Below are positions 22,001 to 34,000 of a stretch of DNA of 64,000 nucleotides, in pieces. A program made the position numbers and the translations under genes. Source of the stretch: Imbricaverruca yamaguchii (taxonomy: Eukaryota; Arthropoda; Thecostraca; Neoverrucidae). The stretch spans positions 124,001 through 188,000 of the forward strand of contig JAOTOL010000980.1 of assembly GCA_034440575.1 (NCBI GenBank). Reading direction: 5' to 3'. Each line of letters starts with the position of its first letter. Positions within the stretch are counted from its first letter, which is position 1. Under the pieces are notes generated by a model that was given only the letters and a program-made list of their open reading frames with translations, made no database searches and was not told where the DNA came from.

Positions 22001-25000
22001 AGAACTTGAGAAATCAAAATTGTGAAATTTCAAAAAATAAAACGATTTTTTTGTGACCAAAAAAGCGGTCCTGGTCGATTTCGCTGTCCTTTTCTGATTC
22101 ATTTTTTTTTTTTCAAATGTCCCTCAAAATGAACTCCCCAGAGCCAAAAACATGATGTAAGTCGTGAAGTTATAGGCCCCCTAGTGACGTCACTTTTGGG
22201 GGGGAATGTTTCTTTACGGGGTGGTGTTGGACCCTACTCGTCCAGCACTTTCCGATGACACCTCTTTCGTTTTCGTACGATGCTTAGTTTGGATGTTAGA
22301 GGGGGTTCCTATCCCCCCAGTGAGGATCTGACCGGAGAGATTGGACGGGCTAAGAATGAAATAGAGTCGGCAGTGATATATTCGATATATGTTGTTGATC
22401 TATATTTCAATGCTGAAGAGTCAGTGTGCATCAGATGTCTCGGTTCCCCACTTTTGGAGTGGTAATATGAGTTATCATGCAATTTGGCTGGAGAACACCA
22501 GCCATCCGAACACACTGGAGTTCTGGTTTTGAGTTCAAATAGAGTCGGATGGGCGTGATATTTATGATGGCGGGTGTGCACAATGCTGCTCTGGAAGCTC
22601 AGTTGGTTGAAGCGCTGGCCTGCACTGGTCTCCCCTGTTCTGGCAGCACAGGGTTCGGGTCGCTTCACACGCTCGCATTTAGCCCCCGGCGGGCGGGGTC
22701 AGCTGGCAACTGGGCCGGAAAGGTCGGGGACGAGCTGCCGGGCGGCCGCGTTGGTGCAGTGACGTCACGTTAAACTTTCCCTGGAAATTCTGCCGGTGAA
22801 CTGGAATTCATGATTCCGGTGATGAGGCCAGGGTTCAGACAACAAGCTCTGCTTCGCAATATAATCCTGGTATATAAAGTCATCGCAGCAAGCATTCGGA
22901 CTAAATATCTTCTTTTTTAAGATGTAATATTAGACTGCGCAGACCCCTTTAAGGAGACATGGTTGGAGTTTGAAAATGATGGCTGGTGCACTCGATACAC
23001 GCGCGTGTTACGCTGGATCGAGTAATAACTACACTAGATAGGTAAATTAGATGGGCAGATAGATAGGTATTGGTGGTGGGGAGGATTTTTGGTAGGTAGC
23101 TTCTTTCGAATTTAGGATATAATATTGGCTAGGGTGTTGATTATCTTTTTGTTCAGGCTTATAGTATCTTCCCTGTACAGTATTCACCAGCATGGGCCCC
23201 TGCTGGTCTTATTAAGTCTGAACACTGCATGACTATCTCTTGATAACTGGTTTATAAATTGATAAATGTTTCATCCTGGCACTCCTCTGAGCAATTTCGA
23301 CACACTGGTACCCAGAAGTTTCCCCCTGTTATCATCCATTCAGTCAGTCAGTCAGTTTTTCCGTCTCAATGTATCAGTTCAGTCACCATCCAGTCAGTCA
23401 GTCAGTCAGTCAGTCAGCCAATTAGTTTTTCCGTCTTGTCAGTTAGTCAGTCAGTTAGTCAGGCAGCCAGTTAGTTTTTCCGTCTGGGTGTGTCAGTCAA
23501 TCCACCAGTTAGTCACCATCCAGTAAGTCAGTCAGTCAGTCAGTCAGTCAGTCAGTCAGTTTTCGTCTCAGCCAGTTCAGTTTTTCCGTCTCGATGTCAG
23601 TCAATCACCAGTCAGTCACCATCCAGTCCAGTCAGTCAGTCAGTTTGTCCGTGTCTCGACACATCGGTCGGTCTGCAGGCGGCTCGGTACAGCCGCGGGC
23701 GGTGGTCGCGTCCGTCGGCCGCCCCCTGGCCTCGGAGCGTGGCGCGTGGCGGCGGTCGCGTCCGGCCCCTTCCTCGGCCGGCGCGGCCGCTCCCGATAAA
23801 GGAGTCACGCTGCGCTCCGGCGCGCCGCCGGACGTGACGTCATCGCGCGTGGCGGCCGTGTCTGCGACTGTCCGACCTACACAGGTCTGGCCGTCTGCGT
23901 TTGGGAATGCTGGGTGGTGTCTGGTAGGTCATGGCGGGCGCCCCGTCAGTTGGGCTTAGGGACGCTTCGACTGCTTTGGTCATACAGGGCGCCCTCTCAT
24001 CGACGCGTTTGCCAGATGGACATCGATGGTGCGTATCTATATTGGTGTTTGACGTTGCCAAACAGATTGCAGGTTGGAAAGGTCTCACCTTACCAGCTTG
24101 GTAGCGATAGGTTATGACGGGAACACGGCGGTGGGGGGAGGGAGTAGTCTGGCGTTATTGTGCCTTTTTCCCCAAACGAGAGATTGCGGGTTCGAGCCCC
24201 GGGTGTCGCTGCTTTTCGTTGGCGACCGGCCGGCAATGGAAACTTGCGACGCTGGTCGACACAACAGTCGACGCGTCCTGGTACTAACGGTCACCATGGT
24301 TACGGCCGTCGATCGACTCGAAGCTGACCGTGCCGAATACTCGTGCGGTTCTTCAGCTGAATGTCACCAGGTCAAGGTCGATGTCGAGAGGCCATCGCGC
24401 CGAGATGACATTGCGACCTCTGCCGGCGACAGCAGAAGCCGGGCCGTTCCAGATGCACCAGCGACAGTGCACCACTGACCGGCACCAGCTGGTGCTGGGC
24501 ACAGTCACGTGACCATGACGGTCGACTTTCAGTCCGGTGACTGCCCGGTCGGCGGTGTGCGTGCAGTGGGCGTCGATCCGAAGCAGCTGACCTGTCTGCA
24601 CTGGCAGACTGCGCCGCATCGCCGCTGCACAGTGCACAGGTGCACGGTCACCTGTGTGCACCAGTGCGGCGCGGCCCTGCACCGTGACCCCCACCATCCA
24701 GACAGAGGCGGCGATACGGTGACCGCAGCGGCATATGTAGGGCGCATCGAAGCTGCAGCGGGGATGCTGTAGATTTAGGTTATTTCGGAATTGGGCCAGG
24801 GATTCAGTTGGTCTGTGTGGAGGTAAATAGTGCAGATGGAGTGATACCGGTCCGTGGGTATATGTTGCTGGGCAGGAATCATTCGTGCGTCGCCTGTACT
24901 GTAGCTGGATCAGGGTGGCTTTAATCGAACTATTACGATATGAAAGCGATACTTTAAAGACGCGTTTGATGCGCTTTCGTATCCTCCTTTGTCCGAACTG

Positions 25001-28000
25001 GACAACACTGGGAACAAACGGACAATCCCACTTCACCGCCTGCCAATCAGACAGGTGGTGAAGTGTGAAGAAGGAGAAAACGCTGATTGTGATCACACTT
25101 GGCCGCATGAAGCAAAACATCATTGATGACGTCTCTTCCCGCGATGCGACAAGCAGTCCAAGTTCAGTTCCAGACTCTGAAGTGATGAGTGGAACTTCAA
25201 GATCGCGCCGAGCTTGATTTGCCGCAGCGCGTGCGATCATGGCGCAGGGCCGGCCGCCCGAGTGCGCCGACATGGCCGACAGCGGACTCGAAGACGACCT
25301 GGTGTCGTCGCTGGGCGACCTCAGGTCGGACGGCGACCTCCGGTCGGTCGGGGACCTCGACCTCGACCTCGAAGACACCGGGCTGGGTGTGCTGGAGACG
25401 CCCGTCTACAACAGCGCGATGCGCGCGCAGCTGCGCCAGTTTCTGCGCGCCGTGCGCTCGCCGCAGTCGCGCCGCAGGTGCCACAACCCCGGCGCCAGGT
25501 CGCCGGCCGACGACCTCGGCGCCGGCGACCTGGAGTACGACTGGTGGGAGGGTCAGCTGAGTCTGCACGGCGGCGGGTTCGGACAGACCGACCTGTACTC
25601 GTGGTACCTGGACACACACGAGAAAGTGAGTGGCAAGCGGTGCGACGCCGTTGCTAAGTAGCAAGCAGAGCGATGCCGTTGCTAAGTAGCAAGCGGTGCG
25701 ACGCCGTTGCTAAGTGGCAAACGGTGCGACGCCGTTGCTAAGTAGCAAGCAGAGCGATGCCGTTGCTAAGTAGCAAGCGGTGCGACGCCGTCGCTAAGTA
25801 AGAAGCATCGCAATCCCGTTGCGAAGCAACAAACAGTTTCGATGTCGTTGCTAAGTGACACACAGTGCGATGCCGTTGCTTAGTAGCACACAGTGCGATG
25901 CCGTTGCTATGTCAAACACCTCCTTCAGCAGCCGGCGAACGGTGTCCCCGACCCTGCGCGTGTAGCACATTTAGCAAGACGCCTATGGGATCTTCGCAAA
26001 AATAGCCTGCGTTATGTATGTTTTGCTATAATGCAAGGGGAGAAACGTAAGTTATCTCGAAGCGTAAATTGTACGACAGTTGTTGAAGATGTTCTTCAAG
26101 ACATGTCGGCCCACCCATTCCTACCCTTTGTTGGTGCGACGTCGTTGATTGTTGATGCGGCCGTCGTCGTCCCACAAACGTACACGATCCCACTCAGTCA
26201 CTTCCTGCTTCCACTCAGCCACCTCCTGCTCCACTCAGTCATCTCTTGCTTCCATACAAGCATCTCCTGCTTCCACTCATTCACATCCTGCTTCTATTCA
26301 GTCACTTCCTGTTCACCCTCCGTCACCTCCTGCTCGACTCAGTCACCTCCTACTCCCACTCCGTCACTGCTCCCACTCAGTCACCTCCTGTCCCCACTCA
26401 ACCACGAGGGCTTCCACACCATTCACACTGCAACACCTTGGTCACGGGTTAAGGCGCATCGGAGAGTACTTGGACTGACCTATTGCCTAGATGAATGCTC
26501 ATCAAAGTCTACCGGCTCCCGCTGGGTCCGCGGCGCGCTAAATGCCGCTCTGTGCGGCGACATGTGACCTGATACGTGACCTGAGATGTTACCCGACATG
26601 TGACCTGTCACGTGACCCGACACGTGACATGACACGTGACCTGACACGTGACCTGAAACGTGACCTGACTGTGCTCTGGCCGCAGGTGTAGGTGCTGGAG
26701 CGTTAGGTGACTGTGACCTGACACGTGACCTGACACGTGACCTCTGGCCGCAGGTGCAGGTGCTGGAGCGTCAGGTGACTGTGACCTGACACGTGACCTG
26801 ACGCGTGACCTCTGGCCGCAGGTGCAGGTGCTGGAGCGGCAGGTGACCGTGCTGGCCGACAACCAGAACAACACAGACGACCGCTACACCAGGAGCAAGC
26901 AGGAGAACGCCGGCCTGCAGACGCGGCTCATCATGATGGAGGAGCAGGTGAGGGTGCGGCACGAGGAGGGGTTGTGCTCTCTGTCGCGCTGGCGTGCGTC
27001 GGCCGTGGGTCGTGCTGCCTGAGAGGACAGCACGACGTCGCTGTCCCCGAGCAACCGTGGTTGCCCACCAGTTGTGATGACGGCGGCAGGCCGAATTAAA
27101 TGGCGTGTTTGGGAAATGTGTGTTGTAAATGTGGGGAAAAAACATTTTCTGAGCTTGCATTCAAATTTAATGAAAAAGCAAATTATCGGCGTGTGGTGTG
27201 AATAATAACTTCTTTTTTGTGGGCGGCTGACGATGTTACCGGATCCGTTATTTTCCTAGTTCTATCGGAGTGGCCGTTCTCCCTATTCAGATGTGTGAGG
27301 GGCTGACCTCCGCCCTCCGCCTGTGTGAAGTTCGCTTCCCCTTCTTTCCAGCTGCATGGGACCGATTGCACTCCCGCCAGACAGCGCGGGGTTGATTGGT
27401 TTCTCCTCTGACTTGTTAGGCTGACTTCTTCCCTGCCTTTAGCCGTAAGGCTGTGATGGGGATGCCTTTTTGAAAAATGTTAATTCTCCTCAGTTGTGAT
27501 GGTGATGTCAGTGTTAACTCTCCTAGCTTGTTAATCTCCTCAGCTGTGAAGGGTGTCTAATGTTAACTTCCTCACTGTGAAGGGATCTAATGTTAACTCT
27601 CCTCAGCTGTGATGGTGATGTCTAATGTTAACTCTCCTCAGCTGTGAAGGGGATGTCTAATGTTAACTCTCCTCAGCTGTGAAGGGGATGTCTAATGTTA
27701 ACTCTCCTCAGTTGTGAAGGTGATGAAAAATGTTAACTCTCCTCAGTTGTGAAGCCAACGTCGAATGCGACCTCTTCTCAGCTGTGAAGGTGATAACGAC
27801 CTGTCACTCTCCGCGGCTGTGCTGCCGACTATTTCGCCCTCTGCTTGTGTGTGATGCTCACCATTGCCCCTCTTCTGCCAGCTTCGTGAGGTCGAAATGC
27901 GCTCCGAGGAGCAGCTCGACTCGGAGAAGCGGCGGCACAAGGAGCTGGCCCAGCGACTGGAGCGGGAAAAGTCGCTGGAAGTCGAGAACCACCAGATCAA

Positions 28001-31000
28001 GTGAGCTCCTCACACGGTCGGCCCCAGGTCCGTCCATTCTGAGGGGAATGTGTCGGTCCGGCATTGACTTTTCACCCACCGGGTTTCCTCGGGACCGACC
28101 GTTGATCACCCGCTGAATCTCCCGAGAGCACACTACTGATCACCCGCTGGGTTTCCCGGGACCCACTAACCTCACGGGTATTGATTGTGAACTCGCAGCC
28201 GCTGTCAGCCGAACATTCGACAACTTGACGTTCCCACACATTTACGCCAGCTGAGCGCGTGATCCGCTGCCGTCCATAACATTCGTGATATGCACCGTCG
28301 TGGATGTGGATAGCCAAGCTGCTCTAGACCAGATACGGTTAAACGCCAAAAGGTTCGGGTGTTCCGAGCTCGCTCTCGCTGGTTTCTGTGGCAGTGCCAG
28401 TCAGGTTGTCTGTCACTCTATATGACAGTCCCAGTGATATTCCCGGTCACTTTTGTCACTCTATGACAATTCCGTTTAGGTTGCCAGTCACTCCCACCGC
28501 TTCACTGTCCGGAATTGCTGTCTGGAAACGCCGGCATCGCGTCACACCCATCGCAAGCGTCTTCTCCAGGCCTATGTGCTTGCTAGGAGTTGTTCAGTCA
28601 TGGAACCCCGCCACAACCTCATCCGCTAGTTGCCAAATGTGGAGTTGTTGGCAGTCACGGTGTTGTCTTCGACAACCCTGATGCCGTCGTGTCGGCCCCG
28701 AGCTACGGTTGGTGTCTGTCACCAGCGCCTTTATCCTCAGCCCTCGTCAGCGTTCATGACGTTTTCGACATGAACGCTGTCTGTATCGCTTCCTGGACCG
28801 CCTGCTGCCCCTTTCGTGTCCTCCGACTCGCACCCGGTCGTGCCCGGGCCCAGCTGCCAACTTCGGCTTGCCCTTGATCTAGTCAGGCCCTGATCCCGTC
28901 TTCAGCTCGGCCTTGATCTCGTCAGGTCCTGAACCCGTCTTTGGCCTACCTTTGATGTAGTCAGGCCCTGATCCCGTCTTCAGCTCGGCCTTAATCTAGT
29001 CGGGCCCTGATCCCGTCTTCGGCCCGGCCGACCACCACCCTTGCCACGCCGCTGGCTCTCCACCTCGATCTCGACCCAACTGGATTCCGACATCACAATG
29101 GATCAATGCGTGGACCCTGACGCGGCTGACACTGACCGGGACACGTCTGACGCCGACATCAGTACGTCACTTCGTGCCGACCCGTGCCGTGACTACGCTC
29201 CTGATTACACCCACATCTCGACCCAGCGCCACAGCTCCTCCCTCTACTCGACACACCCCTGATATCATCTCTAGTCTCGTACCTGATTTCGTCCCTAATC
29301 TTATCTCTGATATCCATAATTGCATACCTAATCACGCTCAGATCCAGGCTCTACCCAGATCCTGACGACACCGTCACCCCTGCCCCGATCCTGAACACAC
29401 CACTGACCTCACAGTCGCCCCGATCCCGTCCTGCCCCAACGACTCCAACCGTGACCACACCCAGGCCCTGATCGCGGCCCACCCTCGACCCCACATTCAT
29501 ACCGCAGCCCCCGGCCACCATCTGATAGGAAGGCCCTACACACCCACCGCAGCCCCCGGTCACTCTCTGATAGGAGGCCCTACACACCCACCGCAGCCCC
29601 CGGTCACTCTCTGATAGGAAGCCCTACACACCCACCGCAGCCCCCGGTCACTCTCTGATAGGAAGCCCTACACACCCACCGCAGCCCCCGGTCACTCTGA
29701 TAGGAAGGGCGCTGCATGACCTCGGCAGTCGATGCGCCCCTAAACTCCAATAACCAACCAACCAATCTCTGATAGGAAGCCCTACACACCTTCCGCATCA
29801 TGACCCGCCGCCCCGCCGGCAGGTCGATGAGCATGGAGAAGGAGCTGCGGTTCGCCGAGGCGGAGGCCGAGCGCTGTCGGCAGCAGGTGGCCGCCGTGGT
29901 GGCCGAGCGGGCGGCGCTGGACGAGCGGCTGGACGAGCTGCGGCTGGCGCTGCAGACGGCGCAGGAGGAGACGCGGCGAGCCGCCGAGCTGGAGCGGCGC
30001 GGCCGTCAGCAGATGGAGCACGAGCGGATGTCGCAGGCGCAGGTCAGCCGGCGGCGGGTTGGAGGGTCAGCCGGCGGCGGGTTGGAGGGTCAGCCGGCGG
30101 CGGGTTGGAGGGTCAGCCGGCGGCGGGTTGGAGGGTCAGAGGGTGTCGGGTTGGAACGTCAGCAGGCAGTAGGTTGGATTGTCATCAGGCAGTGGGTTTG
30201 AAGGTCAACGGGCATCGGGTTGGAAGGTCAGCATGTATCGGGTTGGAAGGTCAGCAGTTATCGAGTTGGAAGGTCAGCAGGCAATGGGTTGGCAGGTCAG
30301 CGGGCATCGGGTTGGAAGGTCAGCATGTATCTGGTTGGAAGGTCAGCAGTCATCGAGTTGGAAGGTCATCAGGCAATAGGTTAGATGGTCAGCGGGCATC
30401 GGGTTGGAAGGTAAGCAGTCATCGAGTTGGAAGGTCAGTGGGCATCGAGTTAGAATGTCAGCAGGTATCGGGTTGGAGGGTTAGCAGGCATCGGGTTGGA
30501 GTAGACAAGCTGGCGCCACTCAGTGATGCGCATCAGCATCAGCAATCTGTCGGGGAACATTCGTGTTGGACCAAGGGTGGCGAGGGATCTAAGCAGGCTA
30601 CGTCCTCTTGTTCTGACAACCGGGTGTCTGAGCTACTCTTTAAGCCGGTGCGAGTTGAGTCAAGGTTCGGAATAAAATATACTAATTACCCTGACTTTTT
30701 GACCTTATTGACATTCTAACGAGTGTATTTTATAGACAATTAATTGTAATTCTCGGGGTTCTAATTTCCGATCAGGATGACTTTCAGGGATGGCAGCTCG
30801 GAGAATATCCGGGAACTATCTCTCATGACTAAATTGGAGCCGTACACTGCTACCAGTTGTACATAAGTTCATCCCTACAAGGACAGACGGGAAGACTTGT
30901 CCTGATTTTATTGTCAATCATGGTAAATAGGAGTCGCCATGTCCACCCACGATTATGGAGACGAATTAAAGTGGTTTATACGAAGTCAAGCTCGGAGCTG

Positions 31001-34000
31001 CGCGGGTGAGGTAATCACCGGCAACTGGTGTCAGGGAGTGTCATACAGACGTGGTGGGTATACTGACCTTTTACCTTTTGCAGGTCACGGTGGTATAAAT
31101 ATTCCTCACTGTACGGGCATGCTAAAAGTCCACAACATCGCAATGAGACCAAATGAACAGTGTTCAGTTACTTAGTTCTGCCATACATGTTTATGGTCTC
31201 TGAACAATGACACAACGTTCCGGTGTTGAGTGAGATATGTGGCCTGACTTTCGACGGCGACCTAGTGACCCCAGGTCATCAAAATTGTTATCAATGGAAA
31301 GCGCTCATCATGAACAATACGATGGTTTTTTATTCGTATTTGTACGCCCACTAGAAGCTGAGATCCCTAAAACACGTGCATAGATGGCGCTAGTGTGCCA
31401 TAGTAAGTGAATGGGGAACCTTCCAGGCGTGACGGCAAGCTCCAAGTCGCTTTGAGATCTTTTTGTGTGCTACATATCGTTTGTATCATCGCCCCCGTAA
31501 AACCCCAACCTGTAATTTTGGATCTGCAATCGACGACACGCCCTATTATACAGACGTGGTGTTATACAGACGTGGTGTTATACAGACGTGGTGTTATACA
31601 GACGTGGTGTTATACAGACGTGGTGTTATACAGACGTGGTGTTATACAGACGTGGTGTTATACGGACATAGTGTTGTACTGCCGTGACGTACGGATGTGC
31701 TGTTACACTGTGGTGGCATTGTATTTGCGTGATGCTCTACTGACGTGGTGTTGTCATGTGGTGTTGTCACGTGGTGTTGTCACGTGGTGTTATACAGACG
31801 TAGCGTTGTATTGGCGTGATGCTATACTGACATGGTGATGTCACGTGGCGCTGTATTGGCGTGATGCTCTACATACGTGCTGATGTCACGTGTTGCCGTT
31901 TCGATCTCAGCTGGTTGCCGAGCTGTCGCGGGAGCTGGAGGAGACCAGGCGGTCGGCCAATCTGCGGCTGAAGACCGAGTCTGACGAGTCGGGCCGCATC
32001 AGACTGGAGCACTCCGAGCTGGAGACGGAGCTGCGACGGCTGCGGCAGCAGAACAAAGGTGGGACTCTGAGGCTGAGCTGCGGCAGCAGAACAAAGGTGG
32101 GACTCTGAGGCTGAGCTGCGGCAGCGGAACAAAGGTGGGACTCTGAGGCTGAGCTGCGGCAGCAGAACAAAGGTGGGACTCTGAGCCGAGCTGCGGCAGC
32201 AGAACAAAGGTGGGACTCTGAGGCTGAGCTGCGGCAGCGGAACAAAGGTGGGGCTCTGAGGCCGAGCTGCGGCAGCGGAACAAAGGTGGGACTCTGAGGC
32301 TGAGCTGCGGCAGCAGAACAAAGGTGGGACTCTGAAGCTGAGCTGCGGCAGCGGAACAAAGGTGGGACTCTGAAGCTTAGCTGCGGGAGCAGAACAAAGG
32401 TGGGACTCTGAGGCCGAGCTGCGGCAGCGGAACAAAGGTGGGGCTCTGAGGCTGAGCTGCGGCAGCAGAACAAAGGTGGGACTCTGAGGCTGAGCTGCGG
32501 CAGCAGAACAAAGGTGGGACTCTGAGGCTGAGCTGCGGCAGCAGAACAAAGGTGGGACTCTGAAGCTGAGCTGCGGCAGCAGAATAAAGGTGGGACTCGG
32601 GGGCTGGCAAAAGGTGGAACTGAGGCTGGGGCAGGACAAGGTGGGACTCTGAGGCCGAGCTGCGGCAGCGGAACAAAGGTGGGACTCTGAGGCTGAGCTG
32701 CGGCAGCGGAACGAAGGTGGGGCTCTGAGCCGCAGCAAGGGGCTGAGCTGCGGCAGCAGAACAAAGGTGGGGCTCTGAGGCTGAGCTGCGGCAGCGGAAC
32801 AAAGGTGGGACTCTGAGGCTGAGCTGCGGCGGAACAAAGGTGGGACTCTGAGGCCGAGCTGCGGCAGCAGAATAAAGGTGGGACTGAATTGATGAATGCC
32901 GGGATAATCAGTGCAGCGTATCCAAATATTTGTGTTTGGTTGACAGTCAAATGTTGGGCGCTACATGACCAATGTAGTCGATGCCCTTTAAATCCCTAAT
33001 AACTAACTGACCGTCAAATGTTGTTTAGGAGGAGGGTAATCAAAGATGTACTTACCCAAGGTAATACCCGGTATGTTTACAGCTTGTGTATGACTGTATA
33101 ATACTCTTCCGGTTCGGCATGGTACACAAAAACACGATCCAGACTTGAACAGAAGCGGATAATATTAGTTGGATTACACGTTTGATAGCCGGGGTGCAGC
33201 TGGATGTGTGCCGGCGAAAGATGTAAATAGATAGCGAACTACCATCATCTGAGATGCCTCGTGCTCGTTTGCGCATAAACTCTAAACATACATCGATACT
33301 GAATAGCATTGTTCAGTATGACAGTGTGAAAGAATGTAGCATGGTCGTTATATGCCGGCCGGATATAACGGAGATGCTGCACTCATTCGCAGCGGATGAA
33401 TACTATCCGCTGATCAGTGGATGATGCTGTATATGATCCGTAAGCCGGAGCAAACAAGGAGATGCCTGCACTCATTCGCAGCGGATAAATACTATCCGCC
33501 GATAAGTGGATGATGGTGGTGGTAGCCAGTGTTCACGAACAAGCTCTGCTTAGATAAATGGTCTCAAGAGCAAATTGGATTAAAATTTTTTTGTGCATCG
33601 CTCCCTTGCCTTGACAGCACGGGCGCGAACGGAGCATTATCCAGCGTGCCAGCTGTGTTTCGCCACTGCACCGCCTCCTCGCCCTCGTCCACAGAGCTGC
33701 AGGAGTCGAACGAGGAGCTGCAGGCGCAGCTGCTCACCGCCGGCCTGCAGGAGGGCATGCAGCTGCTCGACTCGGGCGCCAAGAGTTTAGCCGCCGAGCT
33801 GGAGAACATGTCGAGCGACCAGGTGCGTGGCCGTCGGCGCAGAGCTGGGGCAGTCGGTGGCCGGGCTGGCTGATCAGTAGGAGACGCACGCGCCATGGAC
33901 GCGAGCGGCGATGTCTTGTTTTATTGTTTTATTGGTTGGTTCACGACACACTATGCACATTCACGGCTAATGGCGCCGCCCACACTGTTTCGCCGGTGGG

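Noticed and set aside
25189..25664. Three other open frames overlapping the 25239 exon on both strands
   Set aside because: The 25239 frame has the start context, the in-phase donor and fits the downstream exon; the others are GC-rich shadows.
31869..32950. Minus-strand Ser/Cys/Ala-rich frames of over 320 residues
   Set aside because: Shadow of the exon-derived 38-bp array on the other strand.
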